A DNA stretch of 64,000 bases from Solea solea (lineage: Eukaryota; Chordata; Actinopteri; Pleuronectiformes; Soleidae), in contig NC_081142.1 in assembly GCF_958295425.1 (NCBI RefSeq), forward strand, positions 8,661,754 to 8,725,753. Reading direction: 5' to 3'. This document shows, one piece after another, positions 1 to 13,899 of the stretch. Below the pieces are notes generated by a model, which was not told where the DNA came from, did no database searches, and saw only the letters and a list, made by a program, of their open reading frames with translations. Position 1 is the stretch's first letter; the number at the start of each line of letters is the position of its first letter. The translations under genes were made by a program, and so were the position numbers.

Positions 1-3000
1 CGTGAGGGAGACAAGTTTTAGCTCCACTGGGGACTAGAAGCTGAAAATTCAAAACCCGCCTGACCTGTGACCTCTGTTTGGTTCCCCTGATCATGCTCTC
101 ACATATGGCTTTTGCTGCTTTTACTAAATGACAGTCTTGTTTGAATAACTCTACTTCAAGCGTCTCTCTCACTGTCTACCCACGTGTCCTGTTGGCAGAA
201 TGGACGCCTGAGTTGTCTGTCTGAGTGTGTTTGGGTTTCTCTTTTTCATAGACTCAAATTATGGCTGTGTTGAAAGTGTTGAAATCTTCACACACACACA
301 CATATAGGCGTTAAGAGTTTCATACCAGACTGAGTGAATCAAACTAATCTGTTTTAATTTTTAACTATTTGTGCCCAAAAGCTGGTGAATTTACACCCAG
401 CATGTAAGTTATTAAAATGAATAATAGCACAGGAAGAGCCTATAGTATTTAATATCAAATCAGATCAATGAAAAACTGTATGTACATATGTGCAGTATCA
501 AACATATTCATATTTTGGTTGTTGATAGATATTATTGCCAATGGGGAATTTCAACATTTTACCAACAAACAATGTTTTTGAAAGTGAGAAATTGCATTTT
601 TAGTGAGTCATGTTAAAGGTGGAACACCTCTGTCACAGAATGATCAAACTGGAACACGACTAATGCAGTAATAGCTGGATCGTCTACAGAGAAGTTCACT
701 TTCAAAACCACCTGAATGCTGGATTGACAGTTCTTTGTGGGTTGTTATGTACTGTGCAGCTCTGAAAACGGGAGACAGGATACAGAATTGCGGGTGAATT
801 TTGGACGCAATTCCCCGTCCATGTGCAGCCCGATGGCAGGCTCTTTTGGCATTTCATTCAGTGAAGGCTGCAGAGTGAAACCTCATCTCATCAGTAGCCT
901 GCACCACAACGACGTGAACTGAAAAACACACACGGGCTCAACCAGTTCCTCAATTGAAAAACATCCAGTCTGACTGTGAGAGCAGGGATACTTTTCCACA
1001 CCACATGCATCACCAGATGACAAAGTACGATTCTGTCATGTTAAAAGCTGGAGCTCACGGCATAAGAGTTGGAAAATGACCTTGTTTCACATTCAGACTC
1101 AGGACCAGCTAATTATTTTAGCATAACAGTAGATGAAAAATGATAAACACTGGATAATGTAAATGCCACAATGACACAGTAAATGCCTCTGAGTTTATAT
1201 AGAGTTTATATCGATCACCAGGGCTTAATGGATCACATGAGTTGTAAGCAAAATGTATCTCACAGTATTGATTGCCATGTTCATTTGGTTTATGGGATTT
1301 TTCACCTTCCTTTAAGCAATAAAACATGTGTGGTTGCTTTGCTTCAAAGGTTGAGTCATACATTTTTGAGTGTTGCAATACAAGTTTGTAGTTTATTTTA
1401 CTTAAACCACTGTTGGACATTTTACAATGGAACTTTGAACAGGAAGTCATGTCCAGGAGAGTTGGTCCGCGTTTGCCTAACCCTCCTACAGACAGCAGAT
1501 AAATGAAGGGGATTGAGAACTTTTTTACTCGGGAGGTCAAAGTCCCCTTCCTTTACGAGTTGTTACAACATGAATGGGAGCACTGAGAGAAGGAGGGAGC
1601 GACCGAGGAACTAGGTAAGGAGGAAAAGTGGAGGAGGAGAAGGGGAGGGAGAGAAAGGAAGTGAACGGTGTAGTTTTTCTCAGCTATAGCGCCCCTGAGC
1701 GAGGTGAGAGGTGGGGGCCGAGGGGAACTGGCTGGGTGGTCAGCATAATCGGCAACCTGTGTGTGTTTATGTGTGTGTTAATGGTTGTGTGTGTGCATGT
1801 AAGAAAATCAGAAAGAACTCAGTATGCAAAGTATCCAGGCGTGGGAATAATCAAAAGCATCTCATACTTTCCCTTCGACCTCATTGGATCCTTTTTCTGT
1901 TCATGTTTTTCAATCAGTTTTCTTTTCCCGCAGACTACTGCTTCTATTCTTGTGTCATTGTTATTCCACGCAGCGCTTAGACGTGCACATTCTCTGAGGT
2001 TTCGCTCTTTATGGGCTGCAGAATGAGGTGTAGACCAAAATGACTACACTAATCGAGTAACTGCACGGGTCCTAAAACAACAGACTGCATTTAGCCAATA
2101 TAATTCATTCCTCTTGACCATAAAATAGCCAGGGTTAATAAAAAAGGTATCAAGCATTGAAAGCTTAAGTGTTTCACTTCATATAGACTCAGGCTAAGAA
2201 AAACAGACGTTTAGGGATGTGGTATGATACTCTTAAAGGTACAGTTTAGTTTTCGTTTCGCAAAACACACTTTTACGCCTTCTTGCAGAGAGTTAAATGA
2301 GAGGACTGATGTTTTTGGATCCCTGAAATGGATACTTTTTTAAGTACAGCACTTTTAGTTTAAAACATTTGGCAGTGATGACACAGGCACCCCAATTCAC
2401 AATTTCGCAATCTGATTCCAAGTTTACTTTGGCATGCATATGTGTATGGTCATGTAATGTGGTGTGATAGCATGGATGTGAGATTGTCTCTGATGCAGAG
2501 ATGAAACACTAAAATCATTATTTTGCTTTATAAATACTGAACATACAGTGGTGTGTAAGGCCCACTTAACAACAGCTCGGGTCAAGACAAGTGACATAAT
2601 GTATAAATAATTTATTACATTTGAAGGAAAAATATCTTTTTCTCTAAACATTATTCAGCTACTTGAAGTGTGCAGCAAACTGAGGACTTCGCCATTCAAC
2701 CATCAAGTAGTCACGACGGCCTTCACACCGGAAAGCATGCAAACACTCTTTCATAACGATTTGTATCCTCTAAGTTCTCACTCTCTTGCCATTTACTGGT
2801 TTATGCACTGGGTTTATTTGAGCAGAGTTGACCTTTTCATAATAAGACATGGACATTTTTAGCTTACGCTAATAAAAAACATTTTGATTATATACTTATA
2901 CAACATACTTCTGGGTTGTTGATTCAATCTCTAGAAACTTTTCATGTTTCTCAGTACAATAACATAATCATAATACAGTATATAATTTGGAGGTATTAAC

Positions 3001-6000
3001 AGATTATTAATAAGCAGGTTAATTTTAATATGTGTCCATCCATAGAGAGCAGAGTGTTTTCATTCAGGCTGTAGTGGGCAGTGTGCGGGCACATTTAAAA
3101 TCAACTAAATGCTATCGGGCACTGCTAAATCTAAACACTAGTGGCCACAAACCCAATTCCCTCTTACCCTGTTACTACACTCCTAGCGACTTCCCACACT
3201 AGCATTAAACTAGCACACATGTTCTCACTTCTTCGGTATTACTCTCAGAAATATATTTTTTCACATCTTCCCTCCCAGCGCTGTCTCTCATTCCAGCCAC
3301 ACCCCAGATCTTTGATCCTCTGATTCGTCTACTTCTCGATATTTCTGTCAAATGCACACATGGTAAGTAGTACGACATCAACAAAACACAGTCAAAAGTG
3401 TAGTGAAGTGTTGTACATTTATTAGGCTTTGATCCAGAGACTTCAAGGGTGACAAAAAGTGTTTGTGGGGAGGGAAATCTAAACCTGACAGGAGTAAAAG
3501 GGATGGATCAACAAGATCAAGCGATGTGGGGTGAGAACATTCATTTCAGATGGCCTGAGCCGTGACAGAATTGGTCCTGCATGCTGTTTTCCACCAAGTG
3601 CTGGTGTCATGTTCGCAGGTTCCATGTGTTGTAAAGTCAGAGTGGTTTTGGCACGGGGAACTCTGCGCCAGCTCCTGTTCTGAGGGTGAACGCCATCCTG
3701 CCCAGTGTATGGTATAGGCCGCAGAGTGACGCAGAGCGACGCAGAGCCAGGAGAAGGGGTGAAAGTGTTGATAACTCTAAAGCTGGAAAACCTAACCCAG
3801 CTCTGACACTGAATACTCATTTTAATGTTATTTTTTTTTATTTTATTTTATTTTACTATTGCTTGTCTTTAGGCTCAGGCATCCAGTTTTAATAGAGAAT
3901 CTTGCATTCTGTTTGAGGAAAAATTAATACCAAAATAATGAGTGTTTTTTTTTTATTACTTCCATTAAGCAAATGTCCATATTTTTATTCTTCTACTATT
4001 TGCTTTGTGTTTTTGTTCTAACCACAAGGATTTTCTTCAAGTAAAATATGCAAACAATGAAATATTTGTCATTTGAGCATTAATCGAGCACTGACAATAT
4101 CAATCGAACTTTAAATTTCATGTTGAATAATATCTAAAATGTATGTACCCATTTTCCCCTAAAATATTACATCATATATAGATATTTTATTTTGTTTGTA
4201 CAAACAAATAAACAAATAAAAATAAATAGCACACATGAAGAGCCTGCATTGGACTGTTTAAATGTGACATCAGCTTTTTATAACACTCACAGTTATCTGC
4301 TTGTTTTATGTGAATATTTATGTGAGATTCCAGGCGAGTCACGTCGCCCTCTTGCATCTTTCATGAGGATGTCCCTCTTTGTTACTGTCCGTTGCTGCTG
4401 TGCGTCAGTGTGCTTCCTCAGCTGACTGCACCATCATAAAAATCGCACAAGGTTATGTTTGTAGCCTTGACTCACACAATCATTAAATGTCATGGCATAA
4501 CATTTGCTCTCGGCGGAGAGGTACATCAGATTTCTCTGGATTCCTTAAATTGAACGCACCCATTTGCACTCTGAGACTGACACATCGATATAGCACATGT
4601 GAGTGAATATGACACAGTTATATCGCTTACATACAGTATTATCAAAACAAACCGACAGTGGAGTGAAGTGGAAAGTGACTAAAATGGTGCACCTTAAAGC
4701 CAGCTGCAGTGGGCGCTGTTCTGTCACCGACACTCAGCTCAGCCCTCCAGGTTTGACACCTAATCACAGCTGAATAGCGCACAGGATTTTGATGGTAATT
4801 GTTATAAGGGGTGGAAATGGTGGCAAAGATTTATGTTTACTGGCTCTGTAAAACAGCTGATAAGGGGCGGCCAGCTATGGCACTGTGTTCTGCAGTAGCT
4901 GCACAATGCTGTTGCTCAGGGAATCCAAGTCTGATAAGATGTGAAATATAACTCCTCATATCATGGTTGGATGTGTTTCTGTGTCATCTGCTTGACCTGA
5001 ATATTACCGCCTTCAACCAGACCTTGGACCTTTTCATGAGACGCCTGCTCTGCTGAGGAAGAAGAAAACAAATAATAGCGAGTAGTGTTTCTGAGCTGAG
5101 ACATGAGTTCATCTTTAACAGAAATTACGTGGCCACTTGTTTTTGTTGTCCTCATCATGCTTAGACCACGGGATGACACCACTAATTACCAACGCAAACA
5201 TCCTTTATAACATTTACTTTTCACACATTAAGCAATAACTCTGCTCTCCCAGGTCTAAGTGATGATGCAATCAATACTATTGGCAGCAAAAGTAACCCAC
5301 AGTCTCCAGTAATGGCTGTGTAATATCTAAAAACCTGATATAGACACTTGAGCTCTTCCATTATGTGACTCTGCCTTTATGCTTTAGCACACAAGCAGAT
5401 AAAACACTGGTCATTAATGTACACACCAGGCCCCTTAAATCTATACTCATAACAAAACACACTCCATCAAGTTGTGCCTCCTTTTTTATCCAAACCCTTA
5501 GACCTTTGTAATAAAAATCTGCTTCTGCCTTTTTTCTTGGATTAATAACTGCAAAAACATAAATTAAATACATTAACACATAAATCAACACGGTCTAGCA
5601 CTAAAATGACCTCGCAGTATTATTGTTGGCAGCAATTTTGAGTTGGTTTCCCTTGCAGTTTGAAACAACATCAACATATTTCTGCATGCCAGTGTTGGAA
5701 AAAGAAGTGATGTAAACCTGTGATTTAGACATTAGCACTTCTCTAAATCACTTACAAATCAGGGCATTGACCTTGAGCAAATGTGTGCATGAGAGACTTT
5801 ACTGAACGAGGACGCTGATTACTCATTGAGTTCAAGTTTGTGTTGTGGCATGGACAGAGATACAGAGCAGTTTGAGAGAAACCCACAAGATGACAAGATG
5901 GCTCTTCTCACATCTTATCGTCTCCTCTCCTGATGAGATGTCTCTCCTCTTATGTGTGAGACTCTGATTTGATTAGTTAATGAGACAGTGTGAAACAGGC

Positions 6001-6219
6001 TCTTGTGGCTAATGACACGCTCTCATGCCAAAACACTCAGAGGAAGCTGAGGAACAGATAATTAGTCCTTTGATTTGTGGAAATACAGTTTATTTAATTT
6101 TTATTAGGTATGTTAAGAAACAGCCGAGAGGGAAATGACAAATTAAACAACATTTAATTGGCTATGTTAGGTAAAAACCATAAACCGCATGTAAAAAAAA
6201 ATGGATGGAGTATTCCAGT
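1..6219. other. gene-free interval
   Basis: No supported gene. It holds a short (CA)n at 289-302, about 2.6 tandem copies of GCAGAGYGAC at 3721-3746 and a (TTTTA)n-like run near 3832-3856. The 140-codon minus frame at 1118-1540 overlaps a 107-codon plus frame; neither has recognisable domains. Confidence 0.7.
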
Positions 6220-6430
6220 TCCCTCAGTGAAGTCCATCAGGAAGTAAGCGTATACTGAATGGCCACCAGGGGGTGACTCAGCTGGTTGTAAAAAGTTTGA
6301 ATGGAAGTCTATGGAAAATTGAGCTTCTACTTCTCTCTTGATCAGTAAACATTTTCTTCAGGAGTTCATGATCTCAATTGCTCATTTAGGGTTTCCTTCA
6401 ATAGCACATGATGTATATTATAGAAGATAA
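6220..6430 (+). repeat. degenerate teleost dispersed repeat carrying a CTCF-like motif
   Basis: Ordered blocks GAATGGCCACCAGGGGGTGA, GAATGGAAGTCTATGG, AGTAAACATTTTC, ATGATCTCAATTGCT and TTCAATAGCACATGATGT follow a very common fish repeat (GGCCACCAGGGGGCGACTC...TCTATGGAAAATGAG...CAGTAAACAT...TCTCAATCGCT...CAGCATGATGTTC). The CTCF-like core is at 6263-6277. Ends are not defined. Confidence 0.65.
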
Positions 6431-8354
6431 TGGCACATGTGTGGGACACCAGTGCGACTGACAGCTAGTGTTCCAGTTGCAAAATGTCAACATGGCAGAG
6501 GCTAAATAAATCGTAGTCCCAGATGTTTCAAAATGGGATTTTAGATTCTGAAATCCACTTTGTAAAAAAAAAAAAATTCCCTTGGTAAAAGCAAATCTTA
6601 TATCATAATCATGATCATCTTCATTATGATGCCTGTTTGTATTAAGCTGCACAGTAATGAAAAGAAAACACAATGCATTTCCACAGTCAAGTAACAAAGA
6701 AGTATCAAGGCTTTAGCAGTGGAGTCTTTCAACTGAGCAGAGTCTCACTCAAAGCAGCGATTATCTGTGATAGGAGGCCCATTTTTCTCCATCTCAGCTG
6801 CGGTTTAAGCTCTCTGTGCTGCAGGAGTCTTCATTCACTGCAGGTTCAATGAAACTTTCTCTGTTCTCCTTCTCATTCTCTCCGCTCATTCAACCCAGAC
6901 GCTGTGCAATACACTTACGTACAGTAGCCTATATATCTCATTCAATAAAGCTCAGTTCAGCGGCAACATCTCCCCTCTTTAGCTTTTGGAGGAGAAAAAA
7001 AAAGCCATGAGCGCTGTCAGAGCAGCTGCATGACACTCATTAGATATGACGGAACATTACACTCAGTGATTTTCTGTGGACTCTGGACAAAGTATGGTTG
7101 TTAACACGTGGTTATTGTTTTATATTGATTCAGTGGCACATAAGCTGAAAGATGACACACACTCGAGGCCTTAAAATGACTTACAAACCACATCATTAAG
7201 AGATTAATCTTCTGCGAAACCACACAACCCCAAAAACAAAAGGCTTTCATTTCCGATTTATATAAAATGACTTGGGGCACACTTTGGGGCTGTGAGGTTT
7301 CAGGGGCTGACCATGAATCACAATGTTCATGGTTTGTCTCTAACCTTTAACAAAACACACTTACTTACTGTAGGTGAAAGTGTGGCTGAGTAGCACCAGA
7401 GGAAATGAGGTGAGAAGACTGATGTTCAACTGTCAAGTCTTACCAAACCAGTTGCTACAGTCACTAAAACACAGTAATATCAACATCTTCTCTCTTAGTT
7501 TGACATCCTAACTTAATTAAAGCATGTCCTTGCCTTAAGATTTAATGATTTACATTAAAATAACTAGTTTGTCTACACAAGTTAGTCTCCCAAAGTCCCC
7601 AAAACAAGAGTAATATTTACTACTACTACACGCACACAGCTAGAAAACAAGAGCAACAACTTACAGTAGAAGTAGGCTGGCAGGAAGAACAGGATTTTAC
7701 TGCTCTGACTAAAATAAAACATGCAGACTTTGTGGTCCACAGTACAGTTAGAAAGACAAATATTATTTTTTACGAGAGAGAGAGAAAGAGAGGTGGGGGG
7801 TGGGGGGTTCAGGGATTGGCTGCATAAAACACCGTAATGATTTAATGGCTAAAGTATTACACCTTGTAACTTTGGATGTAAATTTGACAGCAGTGAGGGA
7901 GGAGAGACATGTCCTTGAGGGTAAAAGTGCAGTGTGTTCAGTGTGTACACACATCAACAAACAAGTGTCACACATCTGTCAGGTTTACTCTGGCAGAGGA
8001 GTTGCTCTGTAAATCTTTATGTTGGCATGGCTGTTATACAGATTAACGGATTACTTCTTGAAGAACACTTAAATGTCTTTAACAAACAATAAAAAAAAAA
8101 AAACAACGAGTGGCCATGTCCATGCAAATGTATAGATTCATTGATATTTGCATTTTTCTTCCTGGTGCTGTCATGTGTCATCAGAGAAAATAATCTTATC
8201 TTCTTTATAGTGAGCCAAACAAAAGAGGAGCGTTGATGGGCAATCTGAGATTTCCTGCAGCACTCAGACACTTTGAACTCGGTATGCTAATGTTGACATA
8301 CCAGACGAACAGCTCTCCATCACGAGGCTCATTATCTGTCTGCTACCCTGCATG

Positions 8355-8378
8355 ATCATCATCATCATCATCATCATC
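8355..8378. repeat. (ATC)8 microsatellite
   Basis: Eight perfect units. Confidence 0.9.
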
Positions 8379-8715
8379 GTCCAACAAAGCCGTCACATCC
8401 ATTCACCAGCACTGGTCAGCATTTCAGGAAAGGCTCAGATTCCATGCAGGCTTCTCTCACGGTGTTCCCTTGAGAGCAATGAAGGGATAGAGGGGTGGGT
8501 AGTAAGGCGGCAGGTGGCAGACAAAACTGCAGGCATGTAAGCTATGCCAGGACTGTGAAAATGTAAGCGCGTACCGAGATAAAGCGTCTGAGTGTCTGAG
8601 TCTGAGTCTGAACGCAAGCAACCTCTGTATGTCTCTCATTTTCTCTCCCCGCCTCTGTCTCTTTCTCACACACACAAATGCACCCTTGAACATCTGCACC
8701 AGTCCTCCACAAGGG

Positions 8716-8717
<2 letters not shown>

Positions 8718-8750
<33 letters not shown>
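8718..8750. repeat. (GA)n microsatellite
   Basis: About 16 GA units after a short G run. Several frames in the area are translations of this tract. Confidence 0.9.
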
Positions 8751-8757
<7 letters not shown>

Positions 8758-9022
8758 CCCACAGGTGGTCATGGCAGCCGTACACACTCTATACTTCTTT
8801 CTAACAAACATGACAATTATGAGGGTTTGTAACAAGCTGACACATCATATTAAAGAAATGCCGTCCGCATGTGTGTGTGACATTTGAATGAGAGACTGAT
8901 CAGTTGCGGTTACACTTGCACTGAAGTACGTGTCACTAGATTGTGTATCTATGAGTGTAAATGTCCCACTCCTTTTCCAGCAACAGCACCCATGCTGAGG
9001 CCTCCTCCTGGTAGCCATTATG

Positions 9023-9062
9023 GGTGTGTTTGTGTGTGTTTGTGTGTGTGTGTGTGTGTGTA
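9023..9062. repeat. (GT)n microsatellite
   Basis: About 18 GT units with two T interruptions. Confidence 0.9.
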
Positions 9063-10684
9063 TGGGTGGCCTAGTCCCATCTCCATCTTTCTAATAGTTT
9101 TATACTGGTCTGCTCTGGCAGTGCTCGAGGGCAGGCGATGGTTGGGAGGAGGGGGTAACGGTAGGTGTGTGAGCGGCCCTGCTGTGGTGAGCAGACGACT
9201 GGCCTAATAAAGCTACACAGGGTCTGAGCCCATCGCTCTCAGCACTTCCTCTCCGCTGCCCTCTCTGCTCCCTCCTGCCCCATCGGTCTACCACCACACC
9301 CCCACAGGCGCATGTGGTCCAGCTCTAATGGGACCCAGCTGGACTCCCACCTTCCCTCTCATACGGACCCCAGCCTCAGCTCTCTGTTCTACTCTCTCCC
9401 TTTCAGCCCCAGATGGCTCTCCTTCAGGCAGGATATTCAATGCTCAAGGGAAAGGATCCCTTTCTTTCTGTTTTCCTCTTTCTTGCCTTACTTTTCCTCC
9501 CTGTCTTTCTCTCCTCTCTTGTCACAGCGTTTCAGGATTCTCTGCTTCCCTGCAATGGTGGCTGTGTGATGTGGCTTAAGTCAGGATTCAGCTTCCCAAA
9601 AGGAGGGGGGTGGGGTGTGGGGGTGGGAGAAGATGAGAGATTATGTTGGGAGAGAAGATGAGAGATTAAGTTGTCTTGTCATGCAGCGGACCCTCTCGGA
9701 GGCCTGAGATTTCTACCACCTCTTCTTCCACAGTCCCACCGCAGCCACTCGTTCACACGTCAGGCTCCCTACGGCTGCTCTAATCAGTGTCCCTCTGTGG
9801 TGAGGTAGCGTGGGGAAACATTTGTTCCCCAGACTTGCTCTGCTTCATCTCCCCAGAGTCGCAGCCTCAGCATGTAAACAGGGCGGTGCCAATTGCCCGT
9901 CCCAGAGTTTTTATGGTACCAGGGCAGAGCAAACAAACAAACTGGACAATTTTATGCAACAGCCTGCGAAACATTCTCACAGTGCTTTAGGGGACAAGTG
10001 TTGCCACGTCCCCTTACATGTAATTTGAGCACATACACTGACATGAAAGCAAATGGGCATGGATTGACACACACACACATACAAGGGCCTGTTTTCCTGG
10101 CAGCATGTTGGACAGGACTGTCATAATACAACAATTAATGATCAAAGTCTCTTAGCATGCAACACTTATTCGCTGTGGTAGTACCAAAGTGCCTGTAACA
10201 GCCTTTATCGGTTTTTACTCTTGATTCCTTTTGACAGTAATTAGCTAAAACATTGACAACTGAGACTTCATGCTGGTTCAATTTGAACCCTGGTAAACAA
10301 GGCGTTTTTATATAAAACAAATAAAAAATAAAAAATAAATGCTTCCACTTTTCTACAGCAAGAATAGGCAATTAATGTGATTACACTGAGGACAGACAGC
10401 CCATCGTGTGCAGTTTACCATAACATCTTATCATTCTCAGACCATAACTAGATGTTCACACTGATTAAATGGTTGAGCTTCTGCTGTGTGGTCCCTCTGT
10501 GGCCTCTGCACATGGTGTCGTAGTGGTTCCGCTCCATGTCAGAGATGAAAGAGCGTTGGGTGCGGCAACGCTAGGTTTGTGCTCTTGAATTCATTATCTT
10601 TGACCAGATCCGTCCCTGTGATCAGAGCAAGCGTCAGGATGGTGGCAGAGCAGGGCAGGGAAGTTGCTCTTCCTCTTCATCATG

Positions 10685-10723
10685 TACACACACACACAAA
10701 CACACACACACACACACACACAC
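10685..10723. repeat. (AC)n microsatellite
   Basis: About 18 AC units with one interruption. Confidence 0.9.
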
Positions 10724-13660
10724 GGTTTTACTGCTTAATTGCCCATTTATTTTGAAAAACAACCCCATATGACTCAAGACATACATCTAATCTTTAGAAA
10801 GCAACGGACTCTGTCTATGTTTATTTGAACAAGATGCAGAGCAACTATTGGAATGAAAACCTAAAGTAAGATGCGTGAGATCCTGCTGCTCTCCTTGCGT
10901 GCACTCACGGTGGCAACTACACGAGTAAACACTCTAGATGATGTCATATACCGTACTGTACATTAATCCAAAGGATCATAATGCAAATGTCTTGGGAACA
11001 TTGGCAATGCAACCATAGATAGATAGATCTTAGTTAAATTTTAGTTCTCACTAGGTCCTTCAACCGGGCCTTCTCTGAGGTGGCTTTCCAGGAGGACTTA
11101 AACATGACTGTTTTCCCCTCCACCTTCATATGTATATGTACATATCCTGAAGCAATGGAGTGTTTATGTGCAGCAGGCACCCAGGCTAAACAGGAAGGGA
11201 CGGGAGACCTTGATCACTGAGGACTCTGAATGTAGACCTACATCTACGGGCCCTCTCAGTGTGTTGTGTGTTTAACTGAATATCACAAACATTACCGGAG
11301 GCCAAACACCTTTAAGTGACCACATACAGGCCAGAACTCTGTGGGTGGTGGATCTGCATGTCAGTATGCTGCTGTGAATCAATTTATATTCACACTTGCA
11401 TCAGAGAATGATGTCGGTGTTTGCTTATTGACGTGTGCCCGGTGGACCTGGTGTTTCGTGCTGTAATACTTGTGACAACCTGTGCAGAAGGGAGACGCTA
11501 TACTGTCCATGCAGGGCTTTATGTGAGCTGCTCAGACAGAAAAAATAAATACTGTCAGAGGAGCAGAGCAGAGGAAAGTGAGTCTGTTTGAAGTCAGGGA
11601 GCTGCAGAGCAGAGCTGAAAGGCAGATGAATCATCCAGTTTCAGAAACCTGAACGCACCCTTGTTAAGGAGCAGTAATATGTGTTTGTGTGTGGCAGCAA
11701 TAACACAGTTTCAAGACTTGGCCCTCTGTGTGTACACATAAGCCTGTGTAACTCTACACACCTCTCTGATGATGTCAGATTAGCATTAAGCATGAGGTCG
11801 GGCCTGTGTGTGGGAACACATGTGTGTATGTGTACTCATTGCGGTGAATAAGATGTCTGGTATTGTTTTTTGGGCAGAAACAGAAATGTAAACAGCGGAA
11901 GGTAGCGGCTAAGGGAGAATGGAAGAGCCGAAACGCTCCTTGCGTGTGTTTGTGTGTATGCATGAGTGTGTGTGGCAGACGGATGATGACATCAGCGGCT
12001 GGGCAGGGAGTGGGTGAAGGGGCTCTGGTCAGTGTGAAAGTCGAGGCTGTCACACAGACGTCGTCGGTTGCACGCCACGCTCACAACAGAGCACTCAGCC
12101 ACTGGCAGAGGCTTGAGGACTGGCCGACGGTGGTCTGCCAAAGCTGTCAGCTCTGTGGAAGCTTAAAAGGTTCAGTGCAGTAGTCTGGAAGGAGAGATGT
12201 AACAGTCACAGCAAATGTTGGCATTGGATTCCTACACTGAGAGGTTTCCATCCCAGCTTCCTGGCCATAGTGAAAGTAAATGGTGTGTACTTTTCTATGG
12301 TAAATTAAACATTTTAGGGTCAATTCAAATGTAGATGATTGGAACTTTCTCTTTTAAATATATTTTAAATTTCAAACAAGGCCACTGCCAACGGAAGCAA
12401 AAGAAATACAGAATTATATTTGAGCCGTAAATCCCTTTAATCTTCAACATGCCCTTCTGTACAACAGCAGTTTATGCCTGGCTGAATGCCAGTGTGGAGT
12501 TTGCCAGTTCTAGCAGGGAGACATATAGAAATGCCCACCTGTTTCCTCTGCTTCCATTGTTATATTTATCATTACCAGACTTTATTGTAATGGGTGCACA
12601 ATTGGCACATTTGTCAGTTTTTCGGTAATAAAAGTGTCAACTTTCCGCTTCTACTCACAAGCCTGCCTTTGTCGTGGCTGCCAAGTTGTTGTTTTTCCCA
12701 CAGCTGTGCAGTTTCTGCACAATCTGCTTGCTTTTTTAAACATTGCAGGATTTGTTGGGTGGCCCAGCGTTTAGATACTGAGACCCAGGAGGTTTTCCTC
12801 TACAGCTGAACCAGTGAACCATTCTGGATGAGGGCAAGTGTAAAGAGTATTCCCAACAGGGATCAATGAAGTATCACTTTTATGGCAGTGTTTCATTAAG
12901 CATTTTAGGCCGGGACCACCAGTGAGGAACAGGGTCCAAATGCAGACCGTGGAATGATAAAACTTCTCTCAGGCCAGGGCTCCTCAATTTCCCTTTCTCC
13001 CTCCATCAGATGAGAGGGTCCTTGCTTTTTTTGTAGTTTGTCTTTGATCCCTAACTCTCTTCTTCTCCTATGATTCATCCTCCTGCTGCAGACAAAGCCT
13101 GCCTTTCCAACAAATGCAGCCGCTGCCTTTCAGGGCCAAGCGTCAGGCTGTTGAGGAAAGAAGGCAGCAGGAGAGAAACATGGAAGCAGTGAGGACAGAG
13201 CACAGAGGAGAGAAGAAGAAAGAAGAGAAGTGATCGAGGGGAAGAGAAGAGCATGCAGTTTCACCTACTCTGGAGGTACCCGGCAGCCCCCGGCTCTCAG
13301 TGCCCTACCTCCAGAAGGCCTTATTCAGAGACTCACCTAATGAACACTCCTGCCCTCATTCAACCTGACAATGGAGCCCTCCACTGCCATTGAGCCTGCT
13401 CACAATAGAGAACATCGCTCCAATTAAACCCCAGGGACAATACACTGGGGTAGGTGAAGGGGTGGAGGTGTGTGTGAAATATGTGTGTGGATGAGGGGTC
13501 GAGGTGGGGGTTTAGAAGGGTAATAGACAGACGCAACACACCAGATCTCTTCGGAGGTCCACTGAAGTGCCGTTGCTTCTGATGTGCTATTTGGATCAAC
13601 AAGAAGCAATTAGGTGCCCATTCCCAGCACATCCCGAAATCTTATCCTCCCCCAGGCAAA

Positions 13661-13899
13661 TTGTGTGCGTACTTGTATTTGTTACCTCTTCAGGACGTTT
13701 TCTGTCATGAACACTGACCTTGTCAGGAGCAAAACTTGGTCCTAATGAGGCAGAACGTCATTTCCGAGCTACTTGTGGTGAGGTTAAGGTTAGGATTAAT
13801 GCTTTTTTTAAGCCGTCCAGATGAATGGAAGTCAATGCAGTGTCCTAAGAAGAATACTGTAGCTGTATAAATATGTGTAAGTGTGTGTGTGTGTGTGTG
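13661..13899 (+). repeat. dispersed fish repeat ending in (GT)n
   Basis: Ordered blocks are ACACTGACCTTGTCAGGAGC, CTTGGTCCTAATGAGGCAG, GGTTAAGGTTAGGATTAATG, GAATGGAAGTCAATGCAGTG and TGTCCTAAGAAGAATA (13841-13856, perfect complement of 18068-18083), ending in (GT)n at 13881-13899. The family is microsatellite-linked and non-coding; I have no name for it. Confidence 0.75.

Larger units (their letters stand above)
6431..13660. other. gene-free interval
   Basis: Apart from the microsatellites listed separately, no exon is recognisable. Frames at 9312-9661 overlap in all three plus frames and come from pyrimidine-rich sequence. A LINE-tail-like AGGGATCAATGAAGTATC at 12858-12875 is too short to call. 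Confidence 0.7.

Noticed and set aside
1118..1540. 140-codon minus-strand frame overlapping a 107-codon plus-strand frame
   Set aside because: No recognisable domain, no splice context, and mutual overlap on opposite strands fits chance in low-stop sequence.
2546..2572. Tc1/mariner-like end (ACAGTGGTGTGTAAGGCCC)
   Set aside because: No matching inverted end or TA-flanked partner was found nearby.
12848..12875. Possible LINE 3' tail (AGGGATCAATGAAGTATC)
   Set aside because: Only about 25 bp resemble a fish LINE tail and no body is present upstream.
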